Below, one piece after another: positions 29,153 through 38,048 of a DNA stretch of 38,110 nucleotides. A program made the translations under genes and the position numbers. Under the pieces are notes generated by a model. That model did no database searches and was not told the DNA's origin. It was given only the letters and a program-made list of their open reading frames with translations. How positions within the stretch are numbered: the first letter of the stretch is position 1; the number at the start of each line of letters is the position of its first letter. This DNA comes from Chitinophagales bacterium (GTDB lineage: Bacteria; Bacteroidota; Bacteroidia; Chitinophagales; Chitinophagaceae): NCBI GenBank assembly GCA_015655015.1, contig JAATFV010000109.1, positions 1-38,110 on the forward strand, written 5' to 3'.

Positions 29153-31531
29153 CTACGAGGAGGCCGGTCGGGCATGCTGTAATATAACCCGATAAAGATC
29201 TTCCGGATTAAATGGCTTCACGATAACATCTGTCAACCCGGCTGCATACGCTTCGCTTTCCACTTCTGTAGGCATGCTGGCCGTCAGGGCGATAATAGGC
29301 AAAGTCTCCCCTCTTTTACGCAACAGCACCGTAGCCTCGTAGCCATCCATCTCCGGCATGTGCAGGTCCATCAGGATGAGATGATGCCGGGTAACGTCCA
29401 GCTTTTCCAGGGCATCCAATCCATTGACGGCAACTTCTACAACAGCCCCGCTATTTTCCAGGATAGTCTGCGCCACCAATACATTCAAAGGATTGTCTTC
29501 CACGAGCAGCAGGCTAATCCCTTGCAGCAAATGATCGCGGTCGGCAGAAGGCTGTAATGCTTCCTCCTCTCTGATAGACTCCGGGCTAAAAAGAAAGTGC
29601 TGCGTAAAATAAAACACGGAGCCCTTTCCGGTGTCGCTTGCCAGCTGAAGGGTCACCCCCTGCAATTCCAGGATCCTTCGGGTGATGGCCAGCCCAAGGC
29701 CCGTACCTCCATAACTGCGGGAAGTAGAAGAGTCTGCCTGGGTGAACCGGTCAAAGATCATGTGCTGCTTTTCCCGGGGAATACCGATCCCGGTATCTTT
29801 CACGCTTATCATGATCCTGGCCGACTCCTCTGTGAAGGAAGCCACCTGGATGAATAAGCTGACATGTCCTTCCTTGGTGAATTTAATAGCATTATGCACC
29901 AGGTTGTTGATCACCTGGCTGGTCCGGGTAGGATCCCCGATCAGCTTTTTATCCAGACGCGGGTCAACATTTATCAGCAGGTCGATCCCTTTTTCCTGCG
30001 CGGCGCTTTTCAGCCCGGCTATAATATTGCGGGCTATTGCCGGAAGATCCATAGGGATATGTTCAAATCCGATCTTTCCCTCTTCGATCTTATTATAGTC
30101 AAGTATATTATTGACGATCGATAATAAATTATTGGCTGAGAAGAGCAATACGCCCAGGTCCTCTTTCTGATCTGCCCGGGGATCATGACGAAGCAGCAGA
30201 TGTGTCATCCCGATCACGGCATTCAGCGGAGTTCTTATTTCATGGGACATGGTGGAAAGGAACTCCGACTTGGCCTTCAGGCCCTGCTGCGCCTGGAAAG
30301 TGGCCTGCCGGAAACTGTGGGCAAACCGATGGGATAAAGCCAGGGATTGCAAAAAGAAAAAGGCGATATATCCCACGAATATCACGACTTTCATAGCGGT
30401 GATCATCCCAAAATATTCCAGGTTGATCAGGAAGAGGATCAGCAGCATGACTGCCGTGCTAAGCAGTGCATACAGAGAACCGCTCCGCTTATTGCGGGCC
30501 GCCTGAAAAAAAACATATAAGGCATAGGTCGTGCAGATGAACATAGCTACCAGGAAAATATTCAGGAACCGGGTAAAGATGATCGGCGGGGTGACGAGAC
30601 AAAGAGTAGCATAGGTCATGCAAAACCACCACATGACACCCATGATGACGGGATGCGCATCGTCCGGATAAAGATGTTTCGTATACCGGGTAAACAATGC
30701 CGCGCAAAGACATAAGGTGATATATTCCAGCCTTATGGTGATGAACCAGTTCAGATTGGGCAGCAAAGTATGCAGCACATAGGCATTGGCCCCCACCATA
30801 CGATAGCTGTAGAAAATGCAAAAGAGGGAAAAATAGAGCGTGGTCTTATCATGCCTGCCGAAAATAAATAATCCCAGGAAGAACAAACCGCCCATGACCA
30901 TACAACCTGCTAAAACGAGATCATAGGCATTATCCCTGTTCTTTTTCAGGAACAGCTCATCCTTGTCCCCGATCAGTATCTGTTTATAAGGCCCTCCTTT
31001 GGCATGCCAGAAATTAGCGATCTGCATTACCAGGACCAGGGTATCTTTCTCTCCCGGAGGTAAGGCGATCGTGCGGGTCGCCCAAAAGGGAATAGCCTGA
31101 GCGGCTGTCCTGGCCGGCTCTCCATTCTGGGACTGCAGCACTCCGTTGATATATAATTTATAGGCACAATAGACATCCGGAACTTCCAGGCCGATACGGG
31201 ATCTCTTTGAAGGGAGAAGGACAGTAAGGGAATAAGTAGCATACCCCTGGGCGGGCAAGCTCTGCCCATTTATACGGAGATTTGCCCAACGGGAGGGATA
31301 GGGAACATAGAGGGGATTTCCGGCAGCGGCCAGGCTGTCGGGCGCTATCAGCTGTTTCCAGAAAAAACTCCATTCCCCATCCAGGGCCACCGGCTTATCA
31401 GACAGATTCAGGCTGCGAAGATCCAATATGCCTTTTTTTGCGAGCGGACCGGGCTCTCCATAGGCGAAGCCTGCAATGCAGACAGCTGCCATCAGCATCA
31501 AATACCTTATTTTCGGTATAACTCCTTCCAT
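29153..31531 (-). CDS. Hybrid sensor histidine kinase/response regulator with 7TM-DISM-like sensor
   Basis: This 792-residue membrane sensor has a signal sequence (about 7-25). A periplasmic jelly-roll-type sensor domain follows (about 35-195, with VPYPSRWANLRINGQ and YKLYINGVLQSQNGEP), then seven hydrophobic segments (about 205-400), which is the 7TMR-DISM layout. The kinase core follows: HisKA with phospho-acceptor His430 (FLSTMSHEIRTPLNAVIGM), N-box Asn547, DTGIGIP (579-585) and GGTGLGL (608-614). A C-terminal receiver domain has Asp722 (LMDLHMPEMDG) and Lys772. It would autophosphorylate and pass phosphate to Asp722 and then to an unknown partner. No separate response regulator is nearby. 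DISM domains often sense carbohydrates; the ligand here is unknown. Confidence 0.94.
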   Translation of the reverse strand: MEGVIPKIRYLMLMAAVCIAGFAYGEPGPLAKKGILDLRSLNLSDKPVALDGEWSFFWKQLIAPDSLAAAGNPLYVPYPSRWANLRINGQSLPAQGYATYSLTVLLPSKRSRIGLEVPDVYCAYKLYINGVLQSQNGEPARTAAQAIPFWATRTIALPPGEKDTLVLVMQIANFWHAKGGPYKQILIGDKDELFLKKNRDNAYDLVLAGCMVMGGLFFLGLFIFGRHDKTTLYFSLFCIFYSYRMVGANAYVLHTLLPNLNWFITIRLEYITLCLCAALFTRYTKHLYPDDAHPVIMGVMWWFCMTYATLCLVTPPIIFTRFLNIFLVAMFICTTYALYVFFQAARNKRSGSLYALLSTAVMLLILFLINLEYFGMITAMKVVIFVGYIAFFFLQSLALSHRFAHSFRQATFQAQQGLKAKSEFLSTMSHEIRTPLNAVIGMTHLLLRHDPRADQKEDLGVLLFSANNLLSIVNNILDYNKIEEGKIGFEHIPMDLPAIARNIIAGLKSAAQEKGIDLLINVDPRLDKKLIGDPTRTSQVINNLVHNAIKFTKEGHVSLFIQVASFTEESARIMISVKDTGIGIPREKQHMIFDRFTQADSSTSRSYGGTGLGLAITRRILELQGVTLQLASDTGKGSVFYFTQHFLFSPESIREEEALQPSADRDHLLQGISLLLVEDNPLNVLVAQTILENSGAVVEVAVNGLDALEKLDVTRHHLILMDLHMPEMDGYEATVLLRKRGETLPIIALTASMPTEVESEAYAAGLTDVIVKPFNPEDLYRVILQHARPASS

Positions 31532-31580
31532 AAGCCGGCTACTAATCGGATTTTAATCAATTTAACCAGCTAACTAACGC

Positions 31581-31616
31581 AAAAAGAGCGGCCCGCATAT
31601 GCGAACCGCTCTTTTT
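31581..31616 (-). terminator. Terminator of the OmpA-like gene
   Basis: AAAAAGAGCGG (31581-31591) and CCGCTCTTTTT (31606-31616) form a perfect 11-bp stem. Minus-strand reading ends in a run of T, as expected just past the stop of the gene at 31638-32504. The loop contains the palindrome CGCATATGCG. Confidence 0.9.
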
Positions 31617-31637
31617 ACAGAAAAATTTTATTTAGCG

Positions 31638-32504
31638 TTATTTCTTTTCCAGCAATTTGAAGAACTGGTCGAGAGCCGGCAGGATCACGATCCGGGTGCG
31701 ACGGTTGGCGGCGCGGCCTTCTTCCGTATCATTAGGTGCAACTGGAACATACTCGCCACGACCAGCAGCCGTGATATGAGCAGGATCCAGACCATACTGA
31801 TTTTGCAGGATCTTGACAACGGAGGTTGCGCGTTTTACGCTGAGATCCCAGTTGTCCTTCAGCTGACCAGGTCTGTGGTATGCTTTGTTATCGGTATGGC
31901 CTTCTACCATGAATTCGATATCAGGCTGAGCTTTCAGAACGGTGGCTACCTTACCGAGGACGGCTTTTGCAGCATCCGCTACATCATAGCTTCCGCTCTT
32001 GAACAATAACTTATCAGAGATATCGATGTAAACAACTCCCTTGTCTACTTTAATGTTGATATCCTTGTCATCCATATTGCCGATGGCGCCTTTCAGGTTC
32101 ATCACCAGGGCCATGTTCAGCGAATCCTTGTGTGCCAGCTCTGCCTGGAGATTCTGGATGTAGTTATCCTTAGCTCCGATATTGTCTAAAGATTTTTTGA
32201 TGCTTTCTGCCTGTGTTCCGGAGATAACAGAAAGATCCTGCAGTTGCTTGAGGGTGGCATCATGATTTTGTTTCAGGAAATCGATCTGCTTGTTCAGGGC
32301 ATCGATCTGATTCTGAAGAGCTGTTTTCTGGCTGGCATCCGTGGCGGTAAGATCGTTACAGTTTTTCAGATCCCCGGCCAGCTTTGCATTGGCAGCAGTT
32401 AAGGAATCGATTTTTGCCTGAGCGGCTTTGAATTTTTTAGAACTTACGCAGGAAAATAAGGAGACGGACAGGACGACGAAAAGAAGGGTCTGTTTAAGCT
32501 TCAT
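31638..32504 (-). CDS. OmpA-family lipoprotein with coiled coil
   Basis: This 288-residue outer-membrane-type lipoprotein has a signal with lipobox LFSC (Cys19). A coiled-coil region spans about 25-135 (AQAKIDSLTAANAKLAGDL ... LQAELAHKDSLN). A C-terminal OmpA domain (about 150-285) contains LFKSGSYDVADAAKAVL, FMVEGHTDNKAYH and AAGRGEYVPVAPNDTEEGRAANRRTRIVI. The TDN-containing loop and NRRTRI helix are the diaminopimelate-binding signatures of OmpA/Pal-type domains, so it should link the outer membrane to murein. The ATG at 32504 fits the signal peptide. A promoter -7 motif lies 74 bases upstream. Its strong terminator suggests a highly expressed single gene. Confidence 0.95.
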   Translation of the reverse strand: MKLKQTLLFVVLSVSLFSCVSSKKFKAAQAKIDSLTAANAKLAGDLKNCNDLTATDASQKTALQNQIDALNKQIDFLKQNHDATLKQLQDLSVISGTQAESIKKSLDNIGAKDNYIQNLQAELAHKDSLNMALVMNLKGAIGNMDDKDINIKVDKGVVYIDISDKLLFKSGSYDVADAAKAVLGKVATVLKAQPDIEFMVEGHTDNKAYHRPGQLKDNWDLSVKRATSVVKILQNQYGLDPAHITAAGRGEYVPVAPNDTEEGRAANRRTRIVILPALDQFFKLLEKK

Positions 32505-32577
32505 AGTAATATCATTTTTTTAAAAAGTTAATTATTCCTTCCCCCGCTATAGGTCATGCGAATGTGAGGAATAATGT

Positions 32578-32585
32578 CAAAGATA
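32578..32585 (-). promoter_or_regulatory. Candidate -7 element upstream of the OmpA-like gene
   Basis: On the minus strand this reads TATCTTTG, an exact match to the Bacteroidota -7 consensus TAnnTTTG. No good -33 element lies at the expected distance. The implied leader would be about 70 bases. Confidence 0.4.
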
Positions 32586-32747
32586 ACTCAACAAAACAAA
32601 AAAGCTAATTTGTTGCAGAGAAAATTAAGGCTAATTTAATGCCAAAATATCAGCTGCAGAGAGAATTGAACATAGAAAAAGGCTTTTATTTATCTTTTTC
32701 GATAGCTTATTTTGAGCTTATCCATGTATTTTTAAATCATACGCGCA

Positions 32748-34550
32748 ATGAGACAATTTTTTTTATTTAGCTGCCTGTTTATCCTGCTGGCAGCCTGTAA
32801 GCTGATGCCCAGGGAGCAACCAGCGGCAGAAACCAACCAACCGGCGATAGAGAACAACAAGGATTTTGCCCGGTTCCTCAACGATTATTATGAAGGGCGG
32901 ATGAAATTATCTCCCCTGGATGCCACACAAAATGGAGACGATCGCTATAATGCATTTCTGCCAGCAGATTTCACCGATAGCTATCGGGATACGTTGAAAG
33001 TTTTCTACAATCTCTTCCGGGATGGGATGAGAAAATTTGACCGGGCAGGGTTAACCGAAAATGATCGCCTTAGCTATGATATTCTGACCTGGGAATTGGG
33101 AACCCGCCTGGAAGGACTGAATTACCACAGCAATTATATCCCCTTCAACCAATTCTACGCCGTGCCGCTGACCCTGGGACAATTAGGCAGCGGTGACGGT
33201 TTCCAGCCATTTCGCACCATAAAAGATCATGAAGACTGGATCCGGCGTGCAAAAGCCTTCAGCCCCTGGGCCGATAGCGCAATCGTCTACTTCCGGAAAG
33301 GGATCGCCGCAAATTTTGTGCTGCCGCGGGTTTTGGTCCTGAAAATAATTCCGCAGATGCAGGCAATGGTGACGGATCAGCCGGAGAAAAGCCTTTTCTA
33401 TGGCCCCGTCGGCAAGCTGAAGGAAAATCCCGATACTACGGCCGTTAAAAAGCTCCGGGAGGAATATATACATCTGATCAAAGAGGATATCGTCCCTTCT
33501 TATAAAAAACTGGCGGATTTTCTTCAGCAGGAATACCTGCCCAAAGCAAGGGCCAGCTCAGGCATTGGGGCCTTGCCTGACGGAATCGCTTATTATACCT
33601 ACCTGGTAAAGGATCAGACGACCACGTCGCTGACTCCGGAGGAGATCTACCAGACCGGGCTAAAAGAAGTGACCCGTATCCGGGGCATAATGGACAGCCT
33701 GAAAAATGCCGTCGGCTTCAAAGGTGACCTGCCTGCCTTTTTTTCCTATATGAACACGGATAAGCGATTCATGCCTTATAAAACGCCCGGGGAAGTGCTG
33801 GCAGCTTTTGAAAAGATCCATCAGACTATGCAGCCTAACCTGCAAAAGATGTTCGACCATACGCCGAAGACGGGTTTCGAGATCAGGCAAACGGAGGCTT
33901 TTCGTGCCGCCAGCGCCAGCGCGGAATACAACCAGGGTTCTGCAGACGGCAAACGCCCCGGTATCTTCTACGTGCCGATCCTCGACGCTACGCGGTTCAA
34001 TACGACCTCCGGCATGGAATCCCTCTTCCTTCATGAAGCCATTCCCGGCCATCATTATCAGATCTCCCTCCAGCAGGAGGACACCTTATTACCTGCATTC
34101 CGCCGTTTCGGAGGCAATAACGCCTATGTCGAAGGATGGGCTTTATATTGTGAATCCCTCGGCAGGGAGCTGGGCCTCTATACCGACCCCTACCAATACA
34201 TGGGCGCACTGGGCGATGAGATACACCGGGCCATCCGCCTGGTAGTGGATGTAGCTATCCATACCAAAGGCATGACCCGTGAAGAAGCCATAAAATATAT
34301 GACGGATAATGAAGCCATCAGCCAGGCAGGCGCTACGGCCGAGATCGAACGTTATATGGCCATCGCCGGACAGGCATTGGGGTATAAGATCGGCGCCTTG
34401 AAAATAAGAGGGCTTCGCAATAAATACCAAACGGAATTAAAAGACAAATTCCATCTGGCCGGCTTCCACGACGAGATCCTGAAAGACGGAGCCATGCCCC
34501 TGGACGTCCTGGAAAAGAAAATGGACGCCTGGGCAAAACAGCAGCAATGA
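32748..34550 (+). CDS. DUF885-family lipoprotein, putative zinc peptidase-like
   Basis: This 600-residue protein has a lipoprotein signal (LFILLAACKLM, Cys17). The rest is a DUF885 domain: FARFLNDYYEGRMKLSPLDAT near the N-terminus, LPDGIAYYTYLVKDQTTTSLTPEEIYQ in the middle, and a zinc-peptidase-like HEAIPGHHYQ at His429-Glu430 to His436. It ends with GALKIRGLRNKYQ and FHDEILKDGAMPLDVLEKK. HE...H in this family suggests metal binding and a carboxypeptidase-like activity, but substrates are not established. The length is normal. It is upstream of, but probably independent from, recA because a 290-base repeat-rich spacer separates them and recA has its own promoter. Confidence 0.88.
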   Translation: MRQFFLFSCLFILLAACKLMPREQPAAETNQPAIENNKDFARFLNDYYEGRMKLSPLDATQNGDDRYNAFLPADFTDSYRDTLKVFYNLFRDGMRKFDRAGLTENDRLSYDILTWELGTRLEGLNYHSNYIPFNQFYAVPLTLGQLGSGDGFQPFRTIKDHEDWIRRAKAFSPWADSAIVYFRKGIAANFVLPRVLVLKIIPQMQAMVTDQPEKSLFYGPVGKLKENPDTTAVKKLREEYIHLIKEDIVPSYKKLADFLQQEYLPKARASSGIGALPDGIAYYTYLVKDQTTTSLTPEEIYQTGLKEVTRIRGIMDSLKNAVGFKGDLPAFFSYMNTDKRFMPYKTPGEVLAAFEKIHQTMQPNLQKMFDHTPKTGFEIRQTEAFRAASASAEYNQGSADGKRPGIFYVPILDATRFNTTSGMESLFLHEAIPGHHYQISLQQEDTLLPAFRRFGGNNAYVEGWALYCESLGRELGLYTDPYQYMGALGDEIHRAIRLVVDVAIHTKGMTREEAIKYMTDNEAISQAGATAEIERYMAIAGQALGYKIGALKIRGLRNKYQTELKDKFHLAGFHDEILKDGAMPLDVLEKKMDAWAKQQQ

Positions 34551-34570
34551 CCGCAAAGGGCGCCGGCAGC

Positions 34571-34711
34571 GGACAGGACCGACGACCGGAATAGCAGGAC
34601 AGGCCGAAGCCGGAATAAGAGGCAGGGACCATGACCGGAACAGGACAAAATCGAGGACCACAACAGGACGGGACCGGTGAGCGCAATAGGACAGGACCGG
34701 TGACGGTAATA
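34571..34711. repeat. Degenerate 23-bp tandem repeat, six units
   Basis: Units starting with versions of GGACAGGACCGGTGACCGG begin at 34571, 34597, 34621, 34643, 34666 and 34689, at intervals of 22-26 bases. The fifth and sixth are the most alike. The array lies between the DUF885 stop codon and the recA promoter. Confidence 0.7.
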
Positions 34712-34767
34712 AACGTGTCTCCCCTGCCAGCTTGGCGAAAAAAATTAGCCGGAAAATACTAAAATAA

Positions 34768-34799
34768 TTAGTGTGTATAAAATAATTATTCTACCTTTG
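34768..34799 (+). promoter_or_regulatory. recA promoter
   Basis: TACCTTTG (34792-34799) is an exact TAnnTTTG -7 element. TTAG (34768-34771) lies 20 bases upstream and matches TTTG in three of four positions. This is the spacing expected for the Bacteroidota primary sigma factor. The leader would be about 32 bases. No LexA-type palindrome is visible. Confidence 0.75.
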
Positions 34800-34838
34800 C
34801 TGAATCAATAATTTTGGGAGAACAAAAAAACTAAGACT

Positions 34839-35840
34839 ATGTCAAATACAGAAAAACTCAAGGCTTTAAAGCTGACGATGGACAAAATAGATAAGGATTT
34901 CGGGAAGGGGAGCGTAATGATGATGAATGAAAAAAGCCAGGATCCCATGGAGGTCATTTCTACCGGCTCCATCGGATTGGATATGGCGTTGGGAGTAGGT
35001 GGCCTGCCTAAAGGAAGAGTCGTTGAAATATATGGACCTGAATCTTCCGGTAAAACGACCCTTGCCACGCATATCATTGCGGAAGCGCAGAAAAAAGGGG
35101 GCATGTGCGCTATCATCGATGCGGAGCATGCCTTTGACAGCGCTTATGCCCAAAAGCTGGGAGTAGATATCGACAACCTGCTGATCTCACAGCCGGATTA
35201 TGGAGAGCAGGCCCTGGAAATCGCAGACCGCCTGATCCTCTCCGGCGCATTGGACGTAGTCGTTATTGACTCCGTAGCAGCCCTGGTGCCCAAAGGGGAG
35301 CTGGAAGGCGAAATGGGGGATAGCAAAATGGGCCTTCAGGCGCGCCTGATGTCCCAGGCCCTGAGAAAGCTGACAGCCACTATCAGCAAGACCAATACAA
35401 TTTGTATTTTTATCAACCAGCTGCGTGAAAAGATCGGCGTCATGTTCGGCAATCCCGAAACGACTACCGGTGGTAATGCCCTCAAGTTCTATGCTTCTGT
35501 ACGTTTGGATATCCGTCGTATGGCTCAGATCAAAGACGGAGAAGAAGCTGTGGGCAACCGGGTGAAAGTAAAAGTGGTGAAAAATAAAGTAGCGCCTCCT
35601 TTCCGGGCCGCTGAGTTCGACGTCGTTTTTGGAGAAGGCATTTCCAAAGTAGGCGAGATTGTCGATATGGGTGTGGAACTAGGCATCGTCCAGAAGAGCG
35701 GTAGCTGGTTTAGCTATGGCAGCGATAAATTAGGACAGGGACGGGATACCGTGAAACAACTACTCCACGACAATCCTGAGCTGGCCACTGAAATTGAAAG
35801 CAAGATCCGGGAGAAAGTAAAAGAAATGAACGCAGCATAA
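34839..35840 (+). CDS. recA: Recombinase RecA
   Basis: This is the 333-residue ATP-dependent strand-exchange protein of homologous recombination and the SOS response. Walker [10 protein letters not shown] (66-74), the MAW-type [17 protein letters not shown], Walker [13 protein letters not shown] and the L2-region [38 protein letters not shown] are all present. The C-terminus is short ([14 protein letters not shown]) and lacks the long acidic tail of E. coli RecA. This is common in the phylum. The start at 34839 gives a canonical N-terminus. It has its own promoter (34768-34799) and a strong terminator (35876-35907), so it appears to be monocistronic. Confidence 0.98.
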   Translation: MSNTEKLKALKLTMDKIDKDFGKGSVMMMNEKSQDPMEVISTGSIGLDMALGVGGLPKGRVVEIYGPESSGKTTLATHIIAEAQKKGGMCAIIDAEHAFDSAYAQKLGVDIDNLLISQPDYGEQALEIADRLILSGALDVVVIDSVAALVPKGELEGEMGDSKMGLQARLMSQALRKLTATISKTNTICIFINQLREKIGVMFGNPETTTGGNALKFYASVRLDIRRMAQIKDGEEAVGNRVKVKVVKNKVAPPFRAAEFDVVFGEGISKVGEIVDMGVELGIVQKSGSWFSYGSDKLGQGRDTVKQLLHDNPELATEIESKIREKVKEMNAA

Positions 35841-35875
35841 TTGCCAAAGAATTTTAATTGGGTTAGTAAGTACAG

Positions 35876-35907
35876 CGGCTCCGATTTCTATCGGAGCCGA
35901 TTTTTTT
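35876..35907 (+). terminator. recA terminator
   Basis: CGGCTCCGAT (35876-35885) and ATCGGAGCCG (35890-35899) form a perfect 10-bp stem with a TTCT loop, followed by a run of seven T. Confidence 0.95.
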
Positions 35908-35973
35908 AGTTTACCTCATTAATTAAACAGCCCATAAAGCCGATCTCAGGCGCCGGCAGGCCCGGAAAACGAA

Positions 35974-35992
35974 AGGCCCCGAAGAGGGGCCT
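35974..35992 (-). terminator. Terminator of the second Rpn-family gene
   Basis: AGGCCCC (35974-35980) and GGGGCCT (35986-35992) form a 7-bp stem with a GAAGA loop and T-rich sequence beyond it on the minus strand. It is the counterpart of the hairpin at 9692-9718 and lies at the same offset from the stop codon to within a few bases, so it was copied with the gene. Confidence 0.75.
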
Positions 35993-36025
35993 AACATATC
36001 TTAGAGTCGAAATACGCGTAATCGC

Positions 36026-36895
36026 TTATTTCAAGGTCTTCTTTATTTTTTTTACAAAGGCTTCGGTAACATTACTCAAACTGGCGATTTTGGCTATTGT
36101 AAAATCAGTATTGAGCAAAAGGTTCTTTACAAAAGTTTCCCTCTCTTTTTCCATTCCTTTCTCCATTCCCTTCTCCATTCCTTTTTTTTCTCCTCGCCTA
36201 TAGAGAATGTCCTTTTCTTCGGATATGTAGTTTGCAATGCTATCCATAATCTTTAAATTTTCCGGTGTTAAATTACGCAACTGCGCCAATATCCGCAACT
36301 GCCGTATGTGCCTGAGCTTGGAAAAGTCCCCTTTCGAGGTTATAATCACTTGCTCTACAATGTTTTCTACGACTTTTGTAGGGTTTCCTTTCCCAAAGTT
36401 AGCTAAAATTGCCAATATTTTTTCCTCCGGATTATCGGAACGAAGTAACAGATGATAATCCACCGCGGACAGGGCTATCAGTTCATATTTAAAATTCATC
36501 TGTCCCGAATGGATATGATCCGTCATGACCGGGATGCCGGGGCCGATGTAAATGACATATTGCCGCACCGGAAGCTCATATCTACGTAACAGCATACTAA
36601 AATATTCCACCATCCGGAATACCATTTTCGGCTCGTCCTTAACCTGGAATTCGATATGTAACACAAAGGTTTCCCCATTTTTATCAGTCACTTTTTTCAG
36701 CACATCCGGTTTCCGCTCTTTGGTGTGTTGTATATCATCAGGCAATTCTTCCGTATGTACGGCATGGATGCCCAATAGGTTTTTGATCAGCCCCGGCAAC
36801 GCAGCCTCTATATTCTCCTTGAGAACTTTATCATATTGATTGACTTGCCGGTTATTTTGTTTGCCCTTGTAGGTACGGGATCTTGCTTTTTTCAT
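36026..36895 (-). CDS. Rpn-family PD-(D/E)XK nuclease / putative transposase, copy 2
   Basis: This is a 289-residue paralogue of the gene at 9756-10637. By eye about three quarters of residues are identical. It keeps Asp64 (KPDVL) and Glu82-x-Gln84 (LHIEFQ) of the nuclease site, the YELIALSAVDYHLLLRSDNPEEK block and the closing TEAFVKKIKKTLK. The repeat region differs: three KGMEKGME units replace the KGIEKG units of copy 1. Similarity continues into the upstream 60 bases and through the downstream terminator, so the pair share a whole transcription unit. Both frames are intact. The family is linked to DNA cleavage and horizontal movement, but mobility is not shown here. Confidence 0.88.
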   Translation of the reverse strand: MKKARSRTYKGKQNNRQVNQYDKVLKENIEAALPGLIKNLLGIHAVHTEELPDDIQHTKERKPDVLKKVTDKNGETFVLHIEFQVKDEPKMVFRMVEYFSMLLRRYELPVRQYVIYIGPGIPVMTDHIHSGQMNFKYELIALSAVDYHLLLRSDNPEEKILAILANFGKGNPTKVVENIVEQVIITSKGDFSKLRHIRQLRILAQLRNLTPENLKIMDSIANYISEEKDILYRRGEKKGMEKGMEKGMEKERETFVKNLLLNTDFTIAKIASLSNVTEAFVKKIKKTLK

Positions 36896-36999
36896 ATGCA
36901 GGCAGAATGCTGGTTCAATAACAAAAATAGTAGGAAGAACGGCAAAATCCGGAAGGAGATATTAACAAAGCATATCGCTTTATTTGAAAGACAGAAGGA

Positions 37000-37126
37000 C
37001 TATTTTTCCCATCAGCCCCGAATGGGCATAACAGAGTGGACCACCAGTCCACTGTCCGAAGGACAATCCTTAACCTTTTTTATGCACGGAGGGGCTATAT
37101 TTCCCATCAGCCCCGAATGGGCATAA
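37000..37126. repeat. Pair of 32-bp direct repeats enclosing two hairpins
   Basis: The segment 37000-37031 recurs at 37095-37126 with a single mismatch. Each copy contains a small stem, CCCAT...ATGGG. The stretch between them holds AGTGGAC (37035-37041) with GTCCACT (37047-37053), and GTCC (37054-37057) with GGAC (37061-37064). It lies in a 360-base spacer upstream of Rpn copy 2, which otherwise holds no gene I can support. Confidence 0.85.
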
Positions 37127-37160
37127 AAAAGGGGTCTGAATAGAAATTCAACCCCGTTTT
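37125..37160. terminator. Bidirectional terminator
   Basis: GGGGT (37131-37135) with ACCCC (37151-37155), and GAAT (37138-37141) with ATTC (37146-37149), form a bulged stem. A-runs and T-runs flank it on both sides. Read on the minus strand it would end transcription from the gene at 37255-37896. Confidence 0.6.
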
Positions 37161-37254
37161 AAAATCCAATATCCTATGAAAAACCGAGATAAAGGTAGAG
37201 GATTCAAATCAAATCTGCAATACCATTTTCCGGTAATTTATTTTTAAGGGTATT

Positions 37255-37896
37255 TTAGTTTTTTAAAAGCTTACTAGACGTGATCCGGTTGCTCTCTTTA
37301 TCCGCAACCCGCAGAATATACATCCCTCTTTCAAGAGATGAAAGATTAATTACTTGTATACCAGGCTGTAAATGTTTACTTAAGCGTATGGCTCCGATTG
37401 CATCCGTTACTTGTATCTCTACTCGATGCTCGGTTCTGATGATCAACAGTTTGTCTACAGGATTAGGATAAAACTTAAAGGAAACAGCTCCGGAAAGACT
37501 CATTTGGATCGCTTTTGAATAAATGACCCTTCCTCCCTGCCCTGTATATTTGATCCGGTAATTGTCCGTTCCATTCGGTGGCGCAATGTCCGTCAGCTCA
37601 TAATAATTATTCTCCCCGGTCTTCCTCAAAACACCGATCGTTTCAAATTGATCTCCATCCGTAGCCCGCTCAATCACAAAATAATCCCCGTCTTCCGCAC
37701 TATCTACCTTCCATTGCAACCATACCTTATTGTAATCCCTTACATTTCCGGAGAAATTCACAAATACAGCCCTCGTGGCTTCCTTAAGATCCTGCCTCAG
37801 ACCCGTTACAGAATCTGCGGTTTCGCCTGCCTGTTGCGCCCGGGTAGCACAGCAGCAAAAAAAAGCTACCTGGGTCAGCCAAAAAAATTTCTTCAT
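37255..37896 (-). CDS. T9SS C-terminal sorting domain (type A) secreted protein
   Basis: This 213-residue protein has a signal peptide (MKKFFWLTQVAFFCCCATRAQQ). A fibronectin-like central region follows (VWLQWKVDSAEDGDYFVIERATDGDQFETIGVL). The C-terminal sorting domain has FYPNPVDKLLII, TDAIGAIRLSKHLQPGIQVINLSSLERGMYILRV and a terminal SSKLLKN. The NPVxxxL and GxYxLRV pattern is the classic type IX secretion signal, so it should be exported and attached at the cell surface. The start is placed at ATG 37896, giving the signal peptide; the frame extends 19 codons further. The mature function is unknown, and it may be a cleaved adhesin or a degenerate remnant of a larger protein. Confidence 0.85.
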   Translation of the reverse strand: MKKFFWLTQVAFFCCCATRAQQAGETADSVTGLRQDLKEATRAVFVNFSGNVRDYNKVWLQWKVDSAEDGDYFVIERATDGDQFETIGVLRKTGENNYYELTDIAPPNGTDNYRIKYTGQGGRVIYSKAIQMSLSGAVSFKFYPNPVDKLLIIRTEHRVEIQVTDAIGAIRLSKHLQPGIQVINLSSLERGMYILRVADKESNRITSSKLLKN

Positions 37897-38048
37897 AGCC
37901 GGCGATTGATAAAAAAAATAAATAATACCATCCACCAGGAGCTGCCTGGCCATAAAAAACGAAATGCCTCCTTTAAAATTTCGCTATACTTGTTATAATC
38001 TTCTTAAAACCGGACTATCTTTCCACCAGAGAATAAAAAAGAACCCGC

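Noticed and set aside
37000..37126. CRISPR array
   Set aside because: Only two repeats with one spacer-sized interval that itself forms hairpins; no cas genes in the window.
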